From Flaveria trinervia (taxonomy: Eukaryota > Streptophyta > Magnoliopsida > Asterales > Asteraceae), in NCBI GenBank assembly GCA_025506515.1, contig CM046452.1:72540080-72604079 (forward strand): a stretch of 64,000 bases of DNA. The letters run 5' to 3'. Below the pieces are notes generated by a model. It had not been told where the DNA came from and did no database searches. It was given only the letters and a program-made list of their open reading frames with translations. The position numbers and the translations under genes were made by a program. Numbering within the stretch: position 1 is the stretch's first letter; the number at the start of each line of letters is the position of its first letter. Positions 21,502 to 31,006 of this stretch are shown here, one piece after another.

Positions 21502-24500
21502 CTACTCTCTTGTTTTCTGCATAACCTCCTTGTATCTCTTGTACTTCTCCTCTTTTGTGACTCCCGTGTGAATCTCAAATGCGAAGCAGAGTCGTATAAC
21601 GTTCTGGAACTGGAGGGCTTGTACAATATCTTGCGTATCATAGAACAGTGGCCACTTGTATAGCGTATAGACATCATTATCCGACAAGTTTGTAAGCCAT
21701 ATTGGGTCGAATACCCTGATCGTATCCATTTGTCCCTCTTTGCTTAGGACTATGACCGCTTCAGCTGTTCTCCAATCATAGTACCACCACTTAAAATGTG
21801 GAGTGAAGTCCTGTGGCATTTCCCTGAGTGGGATTCTTGACATTGTGCATGGAGGATTCCACTTCAACACTATCTTGGGCTTGCTAGGAATGGCATCAAC
21901 CTCAGACCTTCTGATATACCTAGCAGGCTATTAGGGTCTGAAGTTAACCCATCTGGTGTGATACTCCTTCTTTAGGGTAGCCTCGAACCAGCCTGACATC
22001 TTCCTCGGTTCAGCATACAAAAGCTTTAGCTTAGCCAGCTGGTTGAGCTCAAAACTTGGTAGAGTCTTCAGATCATGTGGGAATCTGAAGTACTCTATGC
22101 CCTGTTCTCTCTTAACCGCATAAGCATTAAGATCCTCAAAATACGCCCATGCTATGATCCTTCCTGACACCTTGTGATGTTTCTTGACTCTGTAGAGTTT
22201 GGTGTAGGCATCCTTCTTTGGTGCAGTACGTTGGGCTCTAACTTCTTCAAAACATGCAGCCCACTCAGCCTTTCGAATGTCGACATCATCATTTGAGGCT
22301 TGGGGTGTTCCTACTGCTTTCTCTGTTTCTTGCTCCATCTTGTTCAAAACCTCAAAAGTATCGCTGACAAGGGATTCACGCAGATTAGGGACCACATTAC
22401 CCTCATTGTCAGCGTACTGAGGGTAATCCTCAGCAGTGACATCTTCGATCTCGACTTCATCAACATCGTTGAGCTCTTCGTCACTAGTCGAATCGCATGT
22501 CGGAGCATCTTTCACTATCTCATCTGGATTTAGCTTGAAAAGCTCTACGAGTTGCTCGTTTGATAGGTCATGAATTATTTCCCCTTCTTCAGGGGTATAA
22601 TTCACTGACCTCCTAACAATCCCTTGCAGATCAAGAATCATTGTTAGCTGAGTCTTGACCTGCTGAAGGGGAGCAACATCAAACTCATCTCTTTGGTAAT
22701 TTGGATCTGTTTGATTTAAACATTCAACACATAAATCATTAGTAATTAATCAAACAGAAATGCATTAACTTAATATAAACATTCAATACATTGTTTTCAA
22801 TACAAGATTCAAACACAAAAGTAAATAAATACATAAACATCTACTCTTTACTTTTATCCTGTATCATTATCTCGTCACTTGGAGGAGCAGAAGTAGAAGC
22901 AGGTTGGTCTTGTCTGTTCTTTGACCTTTTCTCTTGACCTGAAGCAGAGGCCGATGCAGCTGCATCCCCTCCTTCTCCTTCATCATCATCGTCCTTCTCC
23001 TCTGTCCTATCTCCTTCGGTTTCCTCATTCTCCTCTGTATCACTCTCATCATCCTCATCATCATCTTCATCACCGTCCCCTTCCTTGATCTTCAAGGGAT
23101 CCTCCTTAGATCCTTTCAGCTTTAACATGATAGTCTTCTTTGCTTCCTCCAACTCCTCTATCTTCTTGCTTGATGTGACATATGTGCTTCGAGTTGGGCT
23201 ATCTCAGTGCTCTGAGCAGCCATCTGTTGGGCCTGCTCCTCGATAACTCGAGCCTGCTCTGCAATCTGGTAAGATTGTGCAGCAGTCAGGTCAGTAAGCT
23301 GGCGGATCTGGGTTGCCTTCTCCTCATCTGCAGCCAGTAAGCGCATCACCATCCTGTTCAGCGCAGACAACTGTTCCTCTACCCCGATTGGAGGTAGAGT
23401 TGATCCATAAGTATGTGAGGGATGGGATGAGGGTCCTGCTTGGTGTGAAGTGGTGGTGGTGGTGGCTTTAGTGAAGATAGGTATGTGAACTGGTGGAGGT
23501 GATGTGGGAGTAAAGGATATGGTGGGGGATGGAATCTGTACTGTGGCGGGAGGTATGGTGGTGGCTGTGGTAGCTATGGTGGATGTGGTGGCTGTGGTGG
23601 TGGATGGTATCTGTACTGTGGTGGGAGGTATGGTGGTGGCTGTGGTAGCTATGGTGGATGTGGTGGAAGTAGAAGCTATGGTGGTAACGAAGGTCAACTG
23701 ATGCTTCTTCTTCGTCTGACCATGGGGCTTAGCCATCCTCTTTCTCCTCGTCCCCGCTGAGGTGGATGCTCCCCCTACAACCCTGCCTGCTGACCCCGAT
23801 GCATAACTTGGGTCAGTATCAGTCTCTCCGGAGTCTCTCGGGTGTTCACCAACCACCCTTAGCCCATGTTCTGTGGGAACAACTTTGCTTCCCACAGTAC
23901 GTGTTAGGGGCTCCTCATCCGACTCCTCCTCCTCCTCCACACCCTGAACAAAATCCTGATGGAATCCAGCTAACTCGGCTACTTCTCCAGCTGGGACGGA
24001 CACTGGAGGTACAACATCAGACACAATGCCTCTAGGTGGAATAGGCATACCGTCTCTAGCATCCCCATTGTCATCATCATCCGAGTCATGAGTGGGTAGA
24101 GCAATCTGCTCCACATCAGAGTCACTATCATCGTGGCGCCACTTTCTCTTTGCTGGCACCACGTAGTCCTCCCGGGCCAGATGCCCAAACAACCTCCTGA
24201 CACGGGGTTTCACTTGCTTTCCCCTGTACACTTTCATCCTCCCCAAGGTAGTGTAATCCATCACCTCGAGGACTACCGCATCCTCCTTCTCCTTCGGCAA
24301 GGAGGGAAGCTTCTGATCTATGATCATCTGCATAAACCTCGGGTACATACAGAAGCCTTCTTTCCCTTTCCCCTCGATGTTCTCCACCAGGTAGGTGAAG
24401 ATCATCTTGGAGAAGCTGAACGGGTGGTTCAGCACCAACGCAACATACACGTTCTGTATCTGGTCGGATAGCTCGTCAAAACCTCCCTTCCTGGAAGCTA

Positions 24501-24939
24501 TGCACTTAAGCAGCACGTGTGCAAGATACTTAAACTAGGGACAGAGGTTACTCTTGTTGAGTACCCCAGCATTGATGTCCCCAGAGTACTTGGCTATAAG
24601 AAAGCATCCTCTGACTGTGAGGGGGTGTAAACGAGTCGGACAATCAGTGTCATCCCCCAACTGTAATACGATCCTTAGATCCTCCTCTGAGATTGTAATA
24701 GCCTCTCCAAAGATGGTACTTATGATGCAATGAGGCTGAGACGATCTATTAACTGTAGCGCCTTCCCAGAAGGCCTGCTGAATGGATCGATAAGGAGTAC
24801 AATGAGTAGATATGGCATGTGCAATCCTCGATCTCAGTAGAAATGTGATGATGCCAGAGAAATCAGCAGCGTTTCTGGATGTCAAGTCTAGATGAGCACA
24901 TATATTGTGCTTCGTGCTCATAATCCATCGACTCGCCAT
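21502..24939 (-). pseudogene. ORF2 of element B, two coding exons, function unknown
   Basis: Coding exon 1 (24939-22852) starts with the ATG directly after a GTAACAG acceptor. Coding exon 2 (22706-21502) follows a 145-bp GT-AG intron (22851-22707) and ends MQKTRE. Together they are about 1,100 codons. Features are FSGIITFLLRSRIAHAIS, LHPLTVRGCFLIAKYSGD, HPFSFSKMIFTYLVENIEGK and CMYPRFMQMIID. A Thr/Pro-rich low-complexity stretch (about 23490-23700), a Gln-rich coiled coil, an acidic run and the C-terminal FTPHFKWWYYDWR and DVYTLYKWPLFYD blocks follow. The N-terminal part resembles the extra ORF that lies downstream of pol in SIRE-like elements, sometimes called env-like by position. I see no clear signal peptide or membrane segment. 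Breaks are TAG near 24535, a 1-nt shift near 23158 and TAA TAG near 21931. Confidence 0.8.
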
Positions 24940-25644
24940 CTGTTACACAAAGATAGTAAACATTAGTATCATTGGCTAAGAAAGTCATGAAACACTTAAA
25001 CTTGAAGAAAATCTTTATGTCATGCGATTGAGATTGTGCGACTGAGATCAGTCATGCGATTGAACAGTGTGAATGGGGTTTAGTCGTGCGACTGATCCCA
25101 TGCGTACCACTGAGTGTGCGACTGGGCTCATACGTATATAACCTCATGTGGTTACACCAGTCGTGCGACTGAACTTCATACGCATGGTTCAGTCGTGTGT
25201 TTAAGCAGTTCGCACCCTTCAGTCGTGCGACTGAAGTTCAACAATCTGTCCATTCGCATGATGTACTGACTGTTCAATTCAAATTCACTTTTTCACCATT
25301 TTTGAGTTTTAGACATCGTTATCTGGTTCATTTGACTCATAATACATTCTTATAACACCTAACATCTTTACTTTCGTTTGTTTGAGTCATTTAGTTAGGT
25401 TATTTAGCCACTTAAGTCTCGGTTCTTTTGCGAGTCCGAATGTACCAATCTTTCATCAAATTTAAATTTATGGGAGTGCTTCTTTACTGTAAATTACCTG
25501 TAGAGTCGATGTAGATGGCCAGTAATCAAGAAACGGGGGGATTTAGAGATCAAATGAAAGTTTGGCAGAGTGGCGTTGAGTCGTGCGATTCAGGGTTAGT
25601 TTGAGGGTGGTGAGTCTCTGCGACCGACTCCCCCTCTATTTATA
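24940..25644 (-). promoter_or_regulatory. Internal TATA promoter and 5' UTR intron of ORF2 (element B)
   Basis: TATAAATAG (25636-25644) is followed 147 nt later (counted from its first base) by a CTACAG/GTAATT donor (exon end 25498). The intron runs 25497-24940 to an acceptor one base before the ORF2 ATG. Element A has the same spacing, with 147 nt from TATA to donor end (43645-43791). No ATG-initiated long frame lies in the leader exon. This is consistent with a private promoter making a spliced ORF2 mRNA. Confidence 0.7.
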
Positions 25645-25810
25645 CTAACCCTAGATTCAATCGTGCGACTGAGCTCATACGCACCTTTCAGTCGTGCGAG
25701 TGGGACTCAGTCATGCGGTTGGTTCAGTCGTCCTTCTTCAGTCGTCCGACTGGATCTCAGTCGTGCGACTGACTCACTCGTCCGCCCTTAAGCGTCCGAC
25801 GGGGCCAATC
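25021..25810. repeat. Two palindromic word arrays flanking the internal promoter of B
   Basis: One array (25660-25810) lies directly upstream of the TATA box in transcription direction, and one (25021-25270) lies inside the 5' UTR intron. Words include CAGTCGTGCGACTG, GTCGTGCGACTGA and CAGTCGTCCGACTG. The matching positions in element A are 43365-43640 and 44010-44260. Confidence 0.85.
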
Positions 25811-25820
25811 GTATGGGCCA

Positions 25821-26721
25821 TTCTCGGTCTTCAGTTTAGTAGCATTTGCTTCGGATCCAATATAGTGGGTACAAAATGTCCCGACGTGTCTGATCCTGAA
25901 GGAGACGCATGTGAAGGACCCGATGAGCTAGACACAAATGCAGTCTGGAGAGGTGCTCCAGATGTCTTAGCTTGAGGCGTGGCGTTGTACAAAGCTGGAT
26001 TTTGATTGTACGAAGACTTCTGAGCTCTGTACTTCATCCTAAGTGCCTCTTCTCATAACTTAAGAAAGAAGTCATTAATATCCAGTTTTGCCAGCATTCC
26101 ATTCTGTCTCAGGTTAGACACGAATGAAGCCCACTTTTCAGGCAATCCGTCTGCAAAGTTAGTAACTTTCTCTTCCATGGTAGTAGTCACCCCATGTGTA
26201 TGCGGTTCACTTATCAGATGGTAGAATCTATCTATAACGTCGTCTAAACTCTCATTTCCCATCGATGAGAAGTTATCGAATTCCTTCTTTAACTCCTTAG
26301 CCTTGATTGCCTTCAACGAAGCATTCCCGTCATACCTCTTTTCTAGCTCATCCCAAAGTTTCTTGGACTGCTTATTCTCTGAGTACTGGTGGAATATGTC
26401 TTTAGGAATAGACTGTGTAATCAATGTATAAACTCTTTTCTCTGCATTGTATTTAACTTTCTGCACGTCCGTCATCCTTCCTAACGTTAGCTTAACTCCA
26501 TCAGCTCCCACCGGTGTACTATATCCAATCTTGATGGCTTCCCACAGATTCGGATCCACTCCATTGAGGTAGATCTCAAAACGTTGTTTCCAGTGGGGAA
26601 ACTCATCTAACGTCAAGAGCTTTGGTAGTTTATTATGATTACCCACCTCACTCTCAAGCAACAACAGGTTCTGTATCCTAGAGTCCTTCCCAGCAGTAAA
26701 GGCTGACATTTGATCTTCCAT
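25821..26721 (-). pseudogene. Truncated copia gag of element B
   Basis: The start MEDQMSAFTAGKDSRIQNLL is followed by FPHWKQRFEIYLNGVDPNLW, RVYTLITQSIPKDIFHQYSE, LWDELEKRYDGNASLKAIKA and NFADGLPEKWASFVSNLRQ. The 222-codon first block is open. A stop follows near 26050, and the frame then continues to about 25831. It is a close relative of element A gag at 14682, without that copy's early stop. Similarity to A ends near 25821, before any zinc knuckle, where the ORF2 promoter array begins. If translated it would be a capsid-like fragment with no nucleocapsid motif. Confidence 0.88.
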
Positions 26722-26754
26722 GGAGAATAACTTTAAGTTTAATAAAACAAATTG

Positions 26755-26995
26755 TCACCGGTGCGACTGAAGAATGCGAATGGTCTAGTCGTGCGTATGA
26801 ACTCTGCGACTGGTTCAATCGTGCGGCTGAACTAAGGGATTGGCTCAGTCATGCGAATGAATCTGATGCGTATGAGCAATGCAAATGAACGGTTCAATCG
26901 TATGAATGGAGATGCGACTAGATCCAATCGTGCGTCTGGACTATGCGAATGAAGTCCATTCATGCGAATGGACTCTCGTGCGACTGAAGCTGCTG
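26755..26995. repeat. Palindromic word array in the leader of element B
   Basis: Words such as CAGTCGTGCGTATG-like, CAATCGTGCGGCTG and CATTCATGCGAATG fill the leader between PBS and gag, matching the array at 14410-14640 in element A. Confidence 0.8.
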
Positions 26996-27196
26996 TTTTG
27001 CGAAATTTCCTACGTTAAACGTGTTTCAGCCGTAAAATCGAATTTTCGCAAGGTCTAATCGCCTAAGTCCGTAGAAACCAAACTTTGATGAGCAGGGAAC
27101 GTCCAAGATCACTTTTGACACCAAAAAATGCGTTTTTAATGCAAATACACAAATTTTTATCAATCTTGATTGAATCACACGTAATCAAGAGCCAAG

Positions 27197-27208
27197 GCTC
27201 TGATACCA
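27197..27208 (-). other. Primer binding site of element B
   Basis: Minus-strand TGGTATCAGAGC starts 2 nt inside the 5' LTR edge at 27211 and matches initiator Met-tRNA. It fixes the minus-strand orientation of B. Confidence 0.95.
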
Positions 27209-27210
27209 CT

Positions 27211-27948
27211 TGTTTGGACCTGGTATTAGAACAAAATACCTAGTGATTAGCGTGTAAACTAGATCAAATAGTGCGGAATCCTATTTGATTGGCGATCCAA
27301 TCAGTGAGAACACACGAAGAATCAATCAAGAATTGAATCTAACGTTAGAAGTTGATTGGGAATCGATCAAATGTGTTCTGTGAACTTGGAGAATGAATAG
27401 AGAGGCTTCTAGACGGCTTGGGTACGTCTGGAATCATATTTGACAAAAAGCTCTACTTTTTCCACGAATTGGGTTGTATTTATAGGTTAGTATTGTTCAT
27501 TCGTGCGACTGAACCATTAGTATGGTTCAGTCGTGCGATTGAACCATGCGGTTGATTCATCCGCACGACTGAGTGTTCAGTCGTGCGACTGAGCCAATCT
27601 TATGTTACAATCATACGACTGATCCAGTCTCCTAGTTCAGTCGTGCGACTGCGTCATTCGTATGAAGTTATTCATGCGTATGGTCCATTCGCATGGGCCA
27701 CTCGCATGAGAACTTCAATCTGTTACGTTTGAATGTATTAATTAATTAATATAACATTATGTGTAACAATTCAAACAACCACAAACCTAATTAACCAATT
27801 CAAAGTCAACTCATTAATGAAATATTAAACATTTTAAATAAAAATCAAACAATATGATTTCATTAATCATTCTAAGCATTACCTCAGAATCAGACAAGCA
27901 AGATCTATTACATTCATATCATGATCTAGGGACATACATGTATCAACA
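27211..27948 (-). repeat. 5' LTR of element B
   Basis: 738 bp, paired with 19488-20225. It carries the palindromic array (about 27490-27710) upstream of a TATAAATAC box (27476-27484, minus strand). Its array keeps more CG dinucleotides than the partner LTR. Confidence 0.95.
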
Positions 27949-29262
27949 AGACCTAAAGGTGCTAAGGTCATTGGCACAAAATGGGTCTTGAAATGCAAGA
28001 AAGATGATCAAGGCATGATCATCAGAAACAAGGCTCGACTTGTTGCCCAAGGATTTCGACAAGTCGAGGGAATTGACTTCAATGAAGTGTTTGCACCTGT
28101 GGCAAGAATGGAAGCAATCTGTATCTTCCTTGCCTACGCATCGTATATGAAGATTAAAGTTTATCAACTTGATGTGAAGAGTGCATTCCTTCATGGTGAA
28201 ATCAGAGAGACAGTGTACATCAGTCAACCGGAGGGATTTGAGGATCCATATCATCGGGACAGAGTTTACAAACTCGACAAGGCTCTATATGGGCTTCATC
28301 AAGCTCCTAGAGCCTGGTATGAGAAACTCTCGACTCACCTTGTGAAACACAGTTTTCGTCGAGGTGTCATTGATTGTACATTGTTCATAAAAGAGAAGGA
28401 TGGAGATTTACTGCTTGTCCAAATCTATGTCGATGACATAATCTTTGGTTCAAAGAATGAAGATCTATGTAAAGAGTTTGAAGCAGTAATGAAGGTCCGG
28501 TTTGAAATGAGTGCCATGAGAGAGATGAAATTCTTTCTCGAGTTATAGGTGGATCAGACACCAAAAGGGATTTTCTTACATCAGACCAAGTATGTAGGAG
28601 ATATCCTCAGTCGATTTGAAATGGAGAATGCTTCCGCAGCAGGGACTCCACTTGCTAAAAACCATGACGTAGCACCCGACGAGAATGGTGATCTGGTCGA
28701 TTCCATAATGTAACGAGGAATGATTGGATCTCTCATGTACCTCACTGCCTCAAGACCTGATATCATGTACGCGACATGTTTATGTTCAAGATATCAGGCA
28801 AAGCCAAAAGTTAACCATTTGATAGGGGTCAAAAGGATCTTTCATTATCTGAAGGGTACTCCAACACTTGGGTTGTGGTATCCTCATGACGATGACTTCG
28901 AGCTGACAGCGTATAGCGACTCGAATTACGGTGGCTGCAAGATGAACTACACGTCCATCAGCGGGATGTCAATTCTTTGGGAGGAGATTAGTGACCTGGC
29001 ATGAAGAAGCAGACCTCGTTGTTTTTTCAACCTGTGAAGCCGAATACGTTGCTGCTGCAAGTTGCTATTCACAATCATATGGATTTAACAGCAAAACGGG
29101 ACTACGGTTTGAAATTCTCTTTTACTCCTATTTTTGTGGATCACTCTCTGCTGCGATTGCAGTTAACTAAGAATCCGGTCCAAACATCCAAGACCAACAC
29201 TTCATCATAAAATATCACTTTATACGTGATTGCTTTGAAAAGAACCTAATTCAATAGGATTA
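27949..29262 (+). pseudogene. Element A pol, second part: reverse transcriptase and RNase H
   Basis: The reading resumes right after the AGACC duplication with KGAKVIGTKWVLKCKK-like RT, then NKARLVAQGFRQVEGIDFNE, YQLDVKSAFLHGEIRETVY and LYGLHQAPRAWYEKLSTHL. The catalytic block is IYVDDIIFGS with an intact YVDD. The RNase H part shows MIGSLMYLTASRPDIMYATC, AYSDSNYGGCK and a degraded CEAEYVAAASCYS. Stops lie near 28546, 28711 and after about 29000 with frame changes, so the 3' end is heavily decayed. It ends YHFIRDCFEKNLIQ at about 29250. Confidence 0.88.
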
Positions 29263-29994
29263 AAAAAAATAATTACGATTTTCAATCGCTGACCTCTTAA
29301 CAGGATTTTGGTAACCAACGTTTTCTATTTGTTTAGATTCAACGGTGTTAAAAAGAAAAGTGATGTCTTCCTGATGATGACCCTGTGTAGTCCGATGCGT
29401 AAATTGTCCATTTTTCTTTTAAATGTTTATTTTCTTTATTTATTTGTTTAACTTTAAGTAGTTTATTTAAATTAATGTTAGTTTTTCGGTCGCCTACTAA
29501 AATCCTAAAAGCGTAAATATCGGTACGGTTTTAGAAATTTTATTGGGAGAATAGGCCGTTAGTACAATTATAAAAAAACGAGGGTGAGGAGAGGCTACTG
29601 ATAGAACCTGATCGGATCCTGTGAATATACCGATTCAATGGCTTTGGAAAATGATAGTACACGTACAAATCACTTTGGACTGTTAAGTTTAAATAAAATA
29701 ATAGCGCAGTTCAAATTATAAGTCTGTGTAGTCCAGTAAATAAAAGGAAAAGATATAACACTAGCTACTAACTAAGGTAACACAAAGCAATTAGACCTAA
29801 GATTATTATCCACAATGATATGTCGTGTTTCCAACACATATATGATTAGACTTGTTGGTGATCTCAAGAACAACTAGTTGTTCAACAAGCTGTGGGTTAA
29901 CATCTTATTCCTGGTTAACGACAATTAACAAATTCCAATAAGGGGTGACGAGCAGAATAAACGCCACAATGTGTGCTAAGACCAAAATATGGAC
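29263..29994. other. Post-pol spacer of element A, left of element C
   Basis: No gene recognised. By position it is the region between pol and the ORF2 promoter of element A and continues at 42410 beyond element C. It is AT-rich with no clear array. Confidence 0.45.
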
Positions 29995-29999
29995 AAAAG

Positions 30000-30799
30000 T
30001 GTTGGACCAAAAGAACCAATGAGCCTGATCAGAGAAACCTCTAAGTCCCACAAGACATCACAACAGCTGAAGAAGACCTGATCAGCTGTTCTACAAAGTC
30101 TGAAGAATACAACTGCTGAAGTATTCTGAAGTACTGAAGACAAAGACTGAGACAACAGCTGAAGATCTAAAGTCTGAAGACTTCAACAAGTACTGAAGAC
30201 AAAGACTGAAGATCAACAGCTGAAAGACAAAGTCTGATGTTCAAGTACTGAAGACATCAGCTGATGTTAACAGCTGATGACAACAGCTGAAGAGGGCTTC
30301 TTCAGTTGTTGTGATGGTTTTTCTTCTTCAGTAGTTTTCTTTTCCTTTCAGTATTTTTTACTTTTCAGTAGTTTTATTTCCTTTTCAGTACTTGTAAACA
30401 ACTGAAGAGGTTGTTCTTCAGTTGTTGTAGTATCAGTAGTTTGTTTTTCAGTAGTTGTAAATAAGATGTTTAACACTTAGGAACATTTGTAAGAAGATGT
30501 CAGTTGTTGACATCTTCAGTAGTTGTTAAACATCAGTAGTTATAAAACGGTTACATGTCACTTTCAAGTGACATCAGCCTACGTCATTCTTTCCTTTATA
30601 AGGAAGGATGACTCACCTGTAATCGTGCCTTTGAGGCCGACAATCTTAATGCAATATTCCTTTTGTCGGATATTTCTCTCTCTATAACAACATTCTTTTA
30701 TCGTCTTTATCGAATGTTCTTGTTTGAATTTGTCTAATTCTGAGCTATTCCGCTGCTATATTTGTTCAATCGATTAAACCAAGGGCTGAGATCCTAACA
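30000..30799 (+). repeat. 5' LTR of element C
   Basis: 800 bp, TGTTGGACC...ATCCTAACA. Its left two thirds are packed with CAACAGCTGAAG, CAGTAGTT and CTTCAGTTGTT words. A TTTATAAGG TATA box follows at about 30596-30604, then a pyrimidine-rich start region. Confidence 0.95.
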
Positions 30800-30801
30800 A
30801 A

Positions 30802-30813
30802 TGGTATCAGAGC
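30802..30813 (+). other. Primer binding site of element C
   Basis: TGGTATCAGAGC begins 2 nt after the 5' LTR and is complementary to initiator Met-tRNA. Confidence 0.95.
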
Positions 30814-31006
30814 AGGTTAATCATTGATCGATCTACAATTGATCATTGAAACTGTTCAATCGCTCTAAGTTTGATCGAATTAGCAAATTCGCAAGGATCT
30901 GTTATAGAGATTGAGAGTGTATCGCTTCTGGCCGTTTTATTTGAGGTTTGTGTGGTTCTGAGCTAAATTTATTGTGATTTTACTTGAATCTGTCTGAATT
31001 TTCACA

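Larger units (their letters stand above)
19488..27948 (-). mobile_element. LTR retrotransposon B: non-autonomous copia derivative (gag plus ORF2, no pol)
   Basis: Two 738-bp LTRs (19488-20225 and 27211-27948) start TG and end CA and are flanked by the 5-bp duplication AGACC (19483-19487 and 27949-27953). In minus orientation the internal part has PBS, palindromic leader array, gag (26721-25821), a second array, a TATA box, a 5' UTR intron, ORF2 with one coding intron, and a PPT. No protease, integrase, RT or RNase H is present. Compared with element A, gag is joined directly to the internal promoter near 25820, so B looks like an internal-deletion derivative that would need enzymes in trans. 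By eye the LTRs differ at roughly 25-30 positions, a moderate age. A post-insertion tandem duplication adds about 1.25 kb at the 3' end. Confidence 0.92.

Noticed and set aside
23504..24471. Plus-strand open frames opposite ORF2 of element B
   Set aside because: Low-complexity Val/Gly- or Pro-rich readings that are the antisense of the Thr/Pro-rich ORF2 segment, with no start context and no similarity.
25694..25975. A plus-strand 93-codon frame
   Set aside because: It reads through the palindromic array and the antisense of B gag and has no family features.
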